From positions 101,212 through 165,211 of the forward strand of contig NZ_JAHBBI010000008.1 in NCBI RefSeq assembly GCF_019331695.1: 64,000 nucleotides of DNA, given 5' to 3'. Positions 8,958 to 16,834 of the stretch are shown one piece after another (within the stretch, counting starts at the first letter, position 1; every line of letters starts with the position of its first letter). The DNA is from Bifidobacterium pluvialisilvae (GTDB lineage: Bacteria > Actinomycetota > Actinomycetes > Actinomycetales > Bifidobacteriaceae). A program made the translations under genes and the position numbers. The notes beneath the pieces are model-generated. The model worked only from the letters and a program-made list of their open reading frames with translations, did not search any database and was not told the DNA's origin.

Positions 8958-9148
8958 GAACATGACGATCGTTCTCTAACCCTCCCCTCAGACCGATGCA
9001 GCCCGGCTCCCTCGTTGCAGGGAGCCCCTGACCCCTCCTTCCGCCTGAAACCTTGGAACATGACGGCGGAAGGATTTTTCGCGTTTTTGGCGCGAAACCA
9101 TAAAACTCAAGAAATCCTAAGGAACGCCTAGGAAAGAAGCGAAAGCGA

Positions 9149-10417
9149 ATGCTGAAACAGTTCGTTGCGGTGATGCCGGGCACGCTGGGCCCCGCATTGC
9201 TGATCATGTGTCTGAGCGTGATGCTCAACGTCGGCGAGGGCCGTGACAAGCCGGTCAGCGCGCATTGGCGCCGATGGGGCTTCCTCATCGGTATGGTGGC
9301 CGCGGTCGTATTCGCCGGATTGCGCGCGTCCGCCATCATCAACCAGCGTACTTTTGTAAACTTCCCGCTGCTCATCGTCTGCGTGATCGTCGACGTCCTG
9401 ACCATCGCGCTGATCGCGGCATCCCATTGGATCGTGACGAACTGGAAGCGTCGCCCGGCCCTCATGCACATCGCCAACGGCGTCGCCGCCCTGTGCATCG
9501 CGCTCACCGTGTTCTACGCCCTGCCCGACGTCATCCTCCAGCTGACCATCTGGGTCGAGCCCGGCGACCCGGTCTTCACCTCGGCCATGCTGCTGCGTGC
9601 GCTCGGCTTCGCGCTGGGCATCGCCGCGTCCGTCATCATCGCCGCCATCTTCCGTACCATGCGTTCCACGGCCGTGCGGCCGGCGTTCACCTTCGCCGTG
9701 CTCGCCGTGCTCGTCATCCTGCTGTGGCAGCATGCGACCGCGCTGCTGCAGATCATCCAGGTGAAGGTGCTGCTCTTCCCGCATACGCTGTTCGTGTTCC
9801 TCGCATGGTCGCTCAACCATAATTCGTGGATGATCCAGGCGCAGGCCTGGGTGTTCATCGTCCCCGCCGTAGCGTCCGTGATCGCCGGATTCCGTATGCC
9901 GATGACCGGCGCGAACGAGGCCGTCGCACGTACGCATAGGGCGTTCCGCCGCCGCGCCATCGTCGCCGCCGTATGGAGTCTCGTCGCGATGATCGGCGTG
10001 ACCGTCACGTTGACGCTCGGCGTGGCCGAAATCAACAAGGCCCCGACGTTGTCGCCTCCCGAGGCGTATTCCCTCACCAAGACCACCGCCACGATCCCGT
10101 TCAGCCAGGTCGAGGACGGCCACCTGCATCGTTTTGAATACAAGGCGAAGGACGGCACCGTCATGCGGTTCATCATCATCAAGAAGAACGGCGGCGCCTA
10201 CGGCATCGGCCTTGACGCCTGCGACAACTGCGGCGACGCCGGCTATTACGAGAAGGACGGCAAGATCATCTGCAAGAAGTGCGAGGTGGCCATCAATCTG
10301 GCGACCATCGGCTTCAAGGGCGGATGCAACCCCGTCCCGTTGCCCTACAAGACCGCCAACGGCAAGATAACCATCCAGACCGCCGATCTCGACGCGCTCA
10401 GCGCACACTTCAAGTAA
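9149..10417 (+). CDS. DUF2318 Fe-S-containing membrane protein of iron uptake
   Basis: 422 residues. About eight hydrophobic segments fill the first 310 residues, including FLIGMVAAVVFAGL and a long helical run before residue 250. The C-terminal domain, outside by analogy with the family, carries DACDNCGDAGYY (Cys358, Cys361), IICKKCEVA (Cys375, Cys378) and GGCNPVPLPY (Cys393). This Cys pattern with the GGCNP signature is typical of DUF2318 proteins, which are predicted Fe-S redox proteins. The Campylobacter p19 locus has the same gene in the same place (cj1660). Its likely job is to move electrons so that ferric iron can be handled outside the membrane; this is inferred. Confidence 0.88.
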   Translation: MLKQFVAVMPGTLGPALLIMCLSVMLNVGEGRDKPVSAHWRRWGFLIGMVAAVVFAGLRASAIINQRTFVNFPLLIVCVIVDVLTIALIAASHWIVTNWKRRPALMHIANGVAALCIALTVFYALPDVILQLTIWVEPGDPVFTSAMLLRALGFALGIAASVIIAAIFRTMRSTAVRPAFTFAVLAVLVILLWQHATALLQIIQVKVLLFPHTLFVFLAWSLNHNSWMIQAQAWVFIVPAVASVIAGFRMPMTGANEAVARTHRAFRRRAIVAAVWSLVAMIGVTVTLTLGVAEINKAPTLSPPEAYSLTKTTATIPFSQVEDGHLHRFEYKAKDGTVMRFIIIKKNGGAYGIGLDACDNCGDAGYYEKDGKIICKKCEVAINLATIGFKGGCNPVPLPYKTANGKITIQTADLDALSAHFK

Positions 10418-10429
10418 AACCGTCGTAGC

Positions 10430-10476
10430 CGGCCTCCTCCACGGAGGCCTCCCGCGAAGCGGGCGGGGGAGAGGAC
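10430..10476. repeat. Degenerate palindrome of the CTCCCTC family
   Basis: CTCCTCCACGGAGG then CCTCCCGCGAAGCGGGCGGGGGAGAGG forms two small stems like those at 8911. It lies in the 97-bp gap before the first ABC permease gene. Confidence 0.6.
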
Positions 10477-10514
10477 GGACACCGGAATCTCCCCTGGAAT
10501 AGAAAGGAGGAACA

Positions 10515-11831
10515 TTGTTCTTTCTGCGAATGATCTATCGTTCGTTCAGCCGCCAGTTGCGTCGACGGTTGCTCATCGCGCTGACCGTATGCCTTTCGGC
10601 CACGGTCTCGGTGGCGATGCTGGGCGTCGTGTTCGACGTCGGCGACAAACTCAACGCCGAACTCTCCACATACGGGTCGAACATCACCGTGCAGCCGAAA
10701 TCCGACGCCGTGGTCTCCGACCTGTACAACACCGATGCCGCAGGCGCGTCGTCGGAAACCGATCCGACGTCGTTCCTCAAGGAATCCGACGTGCCGAAGA
10801 TCAAGACGATCTTCTGGGCGTTCAACATCACCAACTTCGCCCCGCAGCTCAACTTCCACGCGCAGATATCCGGCAAGGACGGCAAGGCGACCGCCCCCGT
10901 GACCGGCACGTGGTTCAACAAGCAGCTCAAGCTCTCCACCGGGGAAAGCACGGTGGCCGGCGTCGAGGGCATGCGTTCCTGGTGGCAGCTTGACGGCGCA
11001 TGGCCCAAGGACGACTCCGACCAGGGCGTCATCGGCGCCACGCTCGCCAAGCAGCTGGGCGTCGGCACCGGCGACACGATAACCCTGAACAAGACCACGG
11101 CCTCCGGCAAGCACAATACGCAGAAGATCACGATCACCGGCGTCTATGACTCCGGCGACGACGACAACGGCGGCCTGTACATCGCCTCGTCCACGGCGCA
11201 GATGCTCGCCGACCTGCCCGGCTCCGTCGACAAGATCGAGGTCAAGGCGCTGACCACGCCGGAGAACGACCTCGCCCGCAAGGCCGCGAAGAACCCCGCC
11301 GCCCTCAGCCAGGAGGAATGGGAGACGTGGTATTGCACCGCCTACCCGAGCTCCATCGCCTACCAGATCGAGGAGGTGATTCCGGGCGCCGTGGCCAAGC
11401 AGGTGCGGCAGGTCGCCGCCCTGCAGGGCAACGTATTGCAGAAGACCCAGGCCGTGATGATTCTCATGACCGCGTTGAGCCTTCTCGCCGCCGCCGTGGC
11501 CGTCGCCAACCTCATGGCCGCGTCCATATCGGAGCGTTCCAACGAGCTGGCCCTGCTCAAGGCCATCGGCGCGACCGACGGCTCCGTATCTCGCCTGATG
11601 CTCGCCGAAACCGCCGCCATATCGCTGATCGGCGCGATTATTGGTGCGCTGCTTGGCTCGGGCGTCGCGCAGATCGTCGGCCATGTGGTGTTCGGCTCGG
11701 GCATCACGATGCGCCCGATGGTCTTCGTGCTCGTGTTCGTCCTGCTGGCGATCACCGTGCTCGTGGCGTCGGCGTCCTCGATTCGTTCCATTCTGAGCCT
11801 ACGTCCCGCGGAGGTGCTCCATGGCCGGTAA
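10515..11831 (+). CDS. FtsX/MacB-type ABC transporter permease (first of pair)
   Basis: 438 residues. The start is a TTG at 10515, supported by AAAGGAGGAACA directly upstream; no ATG fits as well. An N-terminal membrane helix (LLIALTVCLSATVSVAMLGVV) is followed by an extracellular MacB-like periplasmic-core domain of about 250 residues. Three helices follow, in an FtsX domain containing SISERSNELALLKAIGATDG and ending in SLRPAEVLHGR. It corresponds to cj1661 of the Campylobacter p19 locus. Its stop overlaps the next permease start by 11 bp, so the two are probably translated together and form a heterodimer. Confidence 0.88.
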   Translation: MFFLRMIYRSFSRQLRRRLLIALTVCLSATVSVAMLGVVFDVGDKLNAELSTYGSNITVQPKSDAVVSDLYNTDAAGASSETDPTSFLKESDVPKIKTIFWAFNITNFAPQLNFHAQISGKDGKATAPVTGTWFNKQLKLSTGESTVAGVEGMRSWWQLDGAWPKDDSDQGVIGATLAKQLGVGTGDTITLNKTTASGKHNTQKITITGVYDSGDDDNGGLYIASSTAQMLADLPGSVDKIEVKALTTPENDLARKAAKNPAALSQEEWETWYCTAYPSSIAYQIEEVIPGAVAKQVRQVAALQGNVLQKTQAVMILMTALSLLAAAVAVANLMAASISERSNELALLKAIGATDGSVSRLMLAETAAISLIGAIIGALLGSGVAQIVGHVVFGSGITMRPMVFVLVFVLLAITVLVASASSIRSILSLRPAEVLHGR

Positions 11832-13143
11832 ACCCATGACTTCCAATACCCGAATGTTCTTCACCATGCTCTGGGGAGCGGTGTTCCGCCGCCGTTCCAG
11901 GGCGATCATGGCGGTGGTGGCGTCGCTGGTCGGCGCGGCCACGCTGTTCTGCCTGACGGCGATCTGCATCGCCGTGCCGCAGCAGATGAACGACGAGATG
12001 CGCTCCTATGGCGCGAACCTCATCGTCACGCCCATCGAGACCGATGGTCATAAGACCGGCATCGACAGCGCGATGGTCGACCACACCACCGAAATGGTGC
12101 GCGCCCACGGCAGCGCCCGCTACGCCACGTACCGTTACGAGAACGTGCGCGTCAACGCCGCACCGTATGTGATGGCCGGCGTCGACCCGACGCAGGTGCG
12201 CGACCTCAACCATCATTGGAGCGTCGACGGCTCATGGCCGTCAAGCGGCGCCGTGCTCGTCGGCCGTGACGTGGCCGACGCGTTGGGCGCCGACATCGGC
12301 TCGACCATCACCATCGGATACCGTTCGTCCGACAACACGGCGTCTTCGTCCTCGTCGTCTTCTTCCTCGGATGGTCAGTCGTCTTCATCGGCGTCGTCTT
12401 CATCGGCGTCGTCCGGACAGTCGTCCGGCGATGCGACGTCGCAGAGCGGTTCGTCCGCGACGAACGCGAGCGGCCACGTCTCCAGCGACATCATGGACAC
12501 CAAGGGCACCGACTTCCGCGTCGCCGGCATCGTCGACACCGGCGGCAACGAGGACTCCATCATCTACGCCACGCTGAACGACATGCAGAAGCTGACCGGC
12601 ACCAAACGCGGCGCCGACGTCATCGAATACTCGTCCAGCGCCACCGGCGACGACCTGAACAAGACCGTCTCCTCCATCAACGACATGACCTCCATGCACG
12701 TCAAGGCGCAGCAGGTCACCAAGATCACGTCCTCCGACACGCGCATCATCACCATGCTGCAGACGCTGTTCTGGATCGTCTCGCTCGTCGTGCTCGTGCT
12801 CACGCTGGTCGGCGTCTCGACGACCATCTCGTCGATCGTCTCCCAACGCGGCTACGAAATCGGCCTGCGTAAGGCGCTCGGCGCCTCCAGCCGCAGCATC
12901 GGCGCGGAATTCTACGTGGAGTCCGCGTTCTATGGGCTGATTGGCGGCGTCATCGGCACGGCGGCGGGCTATGGCCTGGCACACGTGCTCACCACGGTCG
13001 TGTTCGGACGTACATTGTCGCTCAACTGGCCGCTCGCCATCGGGTCGGTGATCCTCTCCGCGCTGATCGCCGTGCTCGCCTCCATCCCGCCCGTCCACCG
13101 CGCCAACCGCATCGACCCGGCCGTCGTGCTGCGCGAGGAATAA
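11821..13143 (+). CDS. FtsX/MacB-type ABC transporter permease with Ser-rich insert
   Basis: 440 residues, second permease of the pair, starting inside the end of the first. Same layout: N-terminal helix (AIMAVVASLVGAATLFCLTA), extracellular domain, three C-terminal helices with SQRGYEIGLRKALGASSRS, and a terminal IDPAVVLREE. The extracellular domain is interrupted at about residues 176-218 by a low-complexity tract of nearly pure Ser with Ala, Gly and Gln. Similar Ser tracts occur in the P19-like and FMN-binding lipoproteins of this operon. It probably forms a flexible loop. The partner ATPase is the next gene. Confidence 0.88.
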   Translation: MAGKPMTSNTRMFFTMLWGAVFRRRSRAIMAVVASLVGAATLFCLTAICIAVPQQMNDEMRSYGANLIVTPIETDGHKTGIDSAMVDHTTEMVRAHGSARYATYRYENVRVNAAPYVMAGVDPTQVRDLNHHWSVDGSWPSSGAVLVGRDVADALGADIGSTITIGYRSSDNTASSSSSSSSSDGQSSSSASSSSASSGQSSGDATSQSGSSATNASGHVSSDIMDTKGTDFRVAGIVDTGGNEDSIIYATLNDMQKLTGTKRGADVIEYSSSATGDDLNKTVSSINDMTSMHVKAQQVTKITSSDTRIITMLQTLFWIVSLVVLVLTLVGVSTTISSIVSQRGYEIGLRKALGASSRSIGAEFYVESAFYGLIGGVIGTAAGYGLAHVLTTVVFGRTLSLNWPLAIGSVILSALIAVLASIPPVHRANRIDPAVVLREE

Positions 13144-13154
13144 TCCCCGGTCTC

Positions 13155-13272
13155 TGCCCCGCCCCCGCTGGCGGGGGCTGGCTGCCGAAGGCAGGCTGGG
13201 GGTGGTTGGACGTCTCCATAGCGCACCAGCCACCCTCAGTCAGCTACGCTGACAGCTCCCGCCAGCGGGAGC
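13155..13272. repeat. Two inverted CTCCCTC-family palindromes
   Basis: A rightward copy (GCCCCCGCTGGCGGGGGC with GGCTGGGGG) and a leftward copy (CCACCCTCAGTC to GCTCCCGCCAGCGGGAGC) face each other in the 158-bp gap before the ATPase gene. Together they could fold into one long stem. Confidence 0.7.
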
Positions 13273-13301
13273 AAACCACACCAAAAAGAAGGAAATCTCC
13301 C

Positions 13302-14108
13302 ATGCTTCTCGAACTCGATCACATCTCCAAGATCTACGGATCGTTGCATGCCGTCGACGATCTTTCACTCACCGTGCCCGAAGGCGAATGGCTCGCCATC
13401 GTCGGCTCGTCCGGCTCCGGCAAGACCACGCTCATGAACATGATCGGCTGCATGGATACCCCGTCCAAGGGCTCCGTCTCGCTTGAGGGCCGCAAACTCG
13501 AGGACCTCAACGCCACGCAGCTGGCCGACGTACGCAAGAACCTCATCGGCCTCGTGTTCCAGAAGTTCTATCTCGTGCCGCATCTGACCGCCGTCGAAAA
13601 CGTGATGGTCGCGCAGTACTACCATTCCGTCGTCGATGAGAAGCAGGCCATGGAGGCGCTCGACAAGGTCGGTCTGGCGGATCGTGCCCACCACCTGCCC
13701 GGCCAGCTCTCCGGCGGTGAACAGCAGCGCGTGTGCATCGCCCGTGCACTGATTAATTGCCCGAAGCTCATCCTCGCCGACGAGCCCACCGGCAACCTCG
13801 ACGAGAAGAACGAGAAGATCGTGCTCGACCTGTTCCGCGACCTGCACAAGCAGGGCACCACCATCATCGTCGTCACGCATGACGCGCTGGTCGCCAGCTG
13901 CGCGGAACGCGAGATCATGCTCAACCACGGCGTGCTCGTGGGCGAGAAGTGGAATGACGACGCCGCGCGGGCCGCGTACGAGGCCGCCGGCGGCAAGCCC
14001 GCCTCCACCGGGTCGAAGGCCGAAGGCGCCCAGTCCGGCGACGCCCCGGTCGGATTCGCCGACCCCACCAAGGCCGCCAAAACCGGCGCTGAACCGCTCA
14101 ACAAGTAG
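13302..14108 (+). CDS. ABC transporter ATP-binding protein of the iron operon
   Basis: 268 residues. The ATG at 13302 follows AGAAGGA at good spacing; an upstream in-frame start would translate a repeat. Walker A is GSSGSGKT (35-42), the signature LSGGEQQR lies near 136-143, Walker B is LILADEPT near 153-160, and the switch His is in VVTHD. This is the LolD/MacB-type class that powers FtsX permeases, here the two genes just upstream. The last 40 residues are an Ala/Gly/Lys/Thr-rich tail with no domain. The substrate of the Campylobacter counterpart (cj1663) is not settled. Confidence 0.92.
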   Translation: MLLELDHISKIYGSLHAVDDLSLTVPEGEWLAIVGSSGSGKTTLMNMIGCMDTPSKGSVSLEGRKLEDLNATQLADVRKNLIGLVFQKFYLVPHLTAVENVMVAQYYHSVVDEKQAMEALDKVGLADRAHHLPGQLSGGEQQRVCIARALINCPKLILADEPTGNLDEKNEKIVLDLFRDLHKQGTTIIVVTHDALVASCAEREIMLNHGVLVGEKWNDDAARAAYEAAGGKPASTGSKAEGAQSGDAPVGFADPTKAAKTGAEPLNK

Positions 14109-14449
14109 CCTTGGACTATTCGTAGGCGATGCGAGCGCGATGCATCGAGCGCGAGGTCGACACGTTCATGCCTTGGCTCACTCTGACGGGGGAGCGTCCC
14201 GCCCTTGTCATCCTGAGCGAGCGGAGCGAGTCGAAGGATCTTGGAGTGTCGGAAGATCCTTCGACTCCGGACTGCGTCCTTCGCTCAGGATGACAGGAAC
14301 AGGTTGCGAGGCTGCCACGTTCATGCCTTGGCTCCCTCTGACGAGGGAGCTGTCTGCCGAAGGCAGACTGAGGGAGAGACCGACACCTCCACAGCTTCCC
14401 CTCCGCTACATGCGCAAGTCCATAAAACCCTACTAGACTGTGTCCCAGA
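14109..14449. repeat. Repeat-filled gap: both dispersed palindrome families
   Basis: No gene. A GATGCGAGCGCGATGCATCG palindrome near 14128 leads into a degenerate CTCTGACGGGGGAG motif at about 14179. A complete GTCATCCTGAGCGAGC element occupies 14206-14295, and a complete GGCTCCCTCTGACGAGGGAG element 14330-14380. The FMN-binding lipoprotein starts just beyond, so these elements separate the last gene from the rest of the operon; it may have its own promoter. Confidence 0.8.
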
Positions 14450-14464
14450 TTGAAGGAGACCACA

Positions 14465-14968
14465 TTGACCCACAAGACTTCCGTCAAGACCGCGGCCGCG
14501 GCGTTCGCCGGCCTGGTCGTGGCTAGTGCGTTGCTCGGCGGCTGCGGCGACCCCAAATCCAAGGCCGTGCCGATGGATGACGAATACGCCGGCAGCTCCG
14601 GCGAATCCACGTCGTCGCCGTCGTCCAGCGCGAGTTCGTCGGCGTCATCCTCCGCCGCCACCAAGGACACCGGCAAATACAAGGACGGCACGTACGCGAT
14701 CAAGGGCCAGTACGGTCCGGTCGGCGAGGACAGCATCGACGTCACGTTGAAGATCGCCGACGGCAAGGTCGCCGACGTGCAGGTTGTCGGCCACCCGTTC
14801 ACCACGATTTCGAAGAATCATCAGAACGATTTCATCAAGGCCATTCCCGGCGTCGTCGAAGGCAAGCCGCTCAAAGGGCTGAAGGTCGACAAGGTCGCCG
14901 GCGCCAGCTGGACGTCCGACGCCTTCAACAAGGCCCTCGACGTCGCCCGCGAGCAGGCCTCGGAGTAA
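14465..14968 (+). CDS. FMN-binding-domain lipoprotein (ApbE substrate)
   Basis: 167 residues from a TTG at 14465, set by GAAGGAGA at 14452-14459; an earlier TTG would overlap that site. A lipoprotein signal peptide ends in LLGGC, followed by a Ser-rich spacer (about 40-67). The FMN-binding domain starts GKYKDGTYAIKGQYG and contains VDVTLKI-like strands and GHPFTTISKNH. It ends with DKVAGASWTSDAF, matching the flavinylation motif Dxx(S/A)GA(S/T); Ser148 is the predicted FMN acceptor, with Asp142 before it. Such proteins carry electrons outside the membrane. Here it replaces the thioredoxin-like proteins of the Campylobacter locus, and the divergent apbE could load its flavin. Confidence 0.85.
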   Translation: MTHKTSVKTAAAAFAGLVVASALLGGCGDPKSKAVPMDDEYAGSSGESTSSPSSSASSSASSSAATKDTGKYKDGTYAIKGQYGPVGEDSIDVTLKIADGKVADVQVVGHPFTTISKNHQNDFIKAIPGVVEGKPLKGLKVDKVAGASWTSDAFNKALDVAREQASE

Positions 14969-14982
14969 GTGCCCTTACCTTG

Positions 14983-15111
14983 GCTCCCTCATCAGAGGGA
15001 GCCGCCTGTAGGCGATGCGAGCGCGATTGTATCGAGCGCGGGGTTGCCACGTCCATGCTCCGGCTCCCTCTGACGAGGGAGCTGTCATGCGAAGCATGAC
15101 TGAGGGAGAGA
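14983..15111. repeat. CTCCCTC-family palindromes after the iron operon
   Basis: A short GGCTCCCTCATCAGAGGGAG stem at about 14983-15003 is followed by GATGCGAGCGCGATTGTATC and a complete element at 15062-15111. The region lies between convergent genes and may serve as a terminator. Confidence 0.75.
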
Positions 15112-15141
15112 CTGACACCTCCACAGCTCACCCACTTTCCG

Positions 15142-16596
15142 TCAGTTCACGCGAGAGTAGTATTTACCGTCCGACGTGACGATTTTCTGTGCGCTCCGTA
15201 TGGCGTCGGCACCGAAGTAGTTTCTATCCATGTCACTTACCGGCGCATCCATTCCCGACGGATAATACGACAGGCTCTTGCCGTTGGAGAGCTTCCACGT
15301 ATACGCGCCACCGTTGTCTTGGAACGACTGTGCCACATACGTTCCGGACCATAACGAGTTGCCGGTGTCCTGGGCGCTGGCGCTGCAGTTGGCCTGGATG
15401 GTCACGCCGACGGCCTGCGTCGCATAGCTTCCCGCAATCGACGAGCAACGGTTCGTGTCCGCGGCGGCCTGCGCTGCCGCCTTCTCCGCATCTTCGGCGG
15501 CTTTCTTCTTCGCTTCCGACGCCTGTTTGGCGCTGACGGAACCGTTCACCTTGCCCATGGCCGACTTGACGTCGCTGTTGGATTTATCCATCTCCTTGGC
15601 GGCGTTCTTGGCGTTGCCGTTGTTGTCGGTCGCGTTGTCGGACGTCTTCCACGACGAATCCTTCTCGTATTTCGCGAGCAGTTTCTTCGCCTCGTCGATG
15701 GCCTTTTGCAGGTTGGTGCGTGTGGCGTTGTCGGCCACTTTGCCGTTGGAGCTGGTCATGAGGTTCTGCGCGTCGTTCACGGACGTCTGCAACGTATTGC
15801 GCGATGTCGAGACCATCTTCGTGGACTGGCCGTCGTAGACGGTTTGCGTGCTGTTCGTGAATTTCGTGGCCGTATCGGTGTTTTCCGTAGCGGCGGAGTT
15901 CAGCGCGTCGGCGTGCTGTTGGAGGATGTTCGCCGTAAGGTCGGCGCCGCAGCCGTTGTTGGATTTCACGGCGTCGTTGTTGATGTCGGCATTCGATTTC
16001 GTCAGGTTCTTGAGGTTGTCGATGGCTTTCGGATCGCTGACGTCGTCGCTGTTGATTTTTGCGGCAGCCTCCGCCGCCTTCTTTGACTCCTTTAGCGTCT
16101 TTTCGGCATTGGCGAGCGTGGTCTGTGCGTCGAGGCAGGCGGCGAGTGCGGTGTCGTGACGTCGGTTCATGCCGAATACGACGATTCCGGAGGCGATGGC
16201 CAGGGCCGCTGCGCACATCGCCGCGATGATGACGAGACGGCGACGATTACTGTCGTCGGATTTGCCGTTGCCGTTGCCGGGGTTCGGGGCGGGCGTCGGG
16301 GCCGTGGCTGCGGGGGCCGCGGCCGGCGCCGGGGTTGGCGTGCCGGCGGCTGGACCGGCGTTCTGGCCCGGCATTGGCACGTCGGTTGGTGCCGGCACGT
16401 CGTTCGGCATGGGCACGTCGGTTGGCATCGGGACGGGGCCGGGAGCTGGAGTCGACGGCATCGCGCCGGTGGAAGTCGTTGCCGGCATCGGTACGCCATC
16501 CGGGAACGGCAGCCCGCATTTCATGCAGAATTTCGCATCGGACTGTCGTCGAGTGCCGCATTTCGGACAGAATTTCGCCATACGGCCGTCTCCCAT
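15142..16596 (-). CDS. Zinc-ribbon, single-pass membrane protein with helical ectodomain (paralogue 1)
   Basis: 484 residues; an internal ATG at 16581 has an equally good ribosome site and would start at MAKFCPKCG. The N-terminus is a double-CxxC zinc ribbon (Cys10, 13, 24, 27), then a Pro/Ala/Met-rich linker to about 118. One membrane helix spans about 120-142. Outside is a long Ala/Lys/Asn-rich helical region with Cys154 in TALAACLDAQ and a second Cys in NNGCGADLTANIL. The last 100 residues form a small domain beginning RCSSIAGSY, with a second Cys (QANCSAS) and W-LSNGKSLSYYPSG. Two paralogues lie at 16835 and 25117. I do not know the function; the layout suggests a cytoplasmic sensor or adaptor joined to an extracellular rod. 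Confidence 0.8.
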   Translation of the reverse strand: MGDGRMAKFCPKCGTRRQSDAKFCMKCGLPFPDGVPMPATTSTGAMPSTPAPGPVPMPTDVPMPNDVPAPTDVPMPGQNAGPAAGTPTPAPAAAPAATAPTPAPNPGNGNGKSDDSNRRRLVIIAAMCAAALAIASGIVVFGMNRRHDTALAACLDAQTTLANAEKTLKESKKAAEAAAKINSDDVSDPKAIDNLKNLTKSNADINNDAVKSNNGCGADLTANILQQHADALNSAATENTDTATKFTNSTQTVYDGQSTKMVSTSRNTLQTSVNDAQNLMTSSNGKVADNATRTNLQKAIDEAKKLLAKYEKDSSWKTSDNATDNNGNAKNAAKEMDKSNSDVKSAMGKVNGSVSAKQASEAKKKAAEDAEKAAAQAAADTNRCSSIAGSYATQAVGVTIQANCSASAQDTGNSLWSGTYVAQSFQDNGGAYTWKLSNGKSLSYYPSGMDAPVSDMDRNYFGADAIRSAQKIVTSDGKYYSRVN

Positions 16597-16785
16597 TCCT
16601 TCGATCCCTCGCTGACTGATATGTCGGTTCTCTCGCTTTACGCAGGCAGTATTGCATTTACGTACCCCCGATTGATGGAATCGTAGATTCTGCGAATCAC
16701 CTGCGTCGTTGTCATTCTACCCTGTAGGGGCTGGTTGTCGTAGGTGGAATAGGGGGGGCCGTGGAAGCTGGCGCCTCCATGCCTT

Positions 16786-16807
16786 GGCTCCCTCATCAGA
16801 GGGAGCC
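16786..16807. repeat. Short CTCCCTC-family hairpin
   Basis: GGCTCCCTCATCAGAGGGAG plus CC is a perfect stem-loop between two same-direction zinc-ribbon genes. It lies just beyond the stop of the 16835 gene on the minus strand and may end its transcript. The rest of the 238-bp gap shows nothing else. Confidence 0.65.
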
Positions 16808-16834
16808 GGAGCATGGGCGTTTCCGCCCGCGCGG

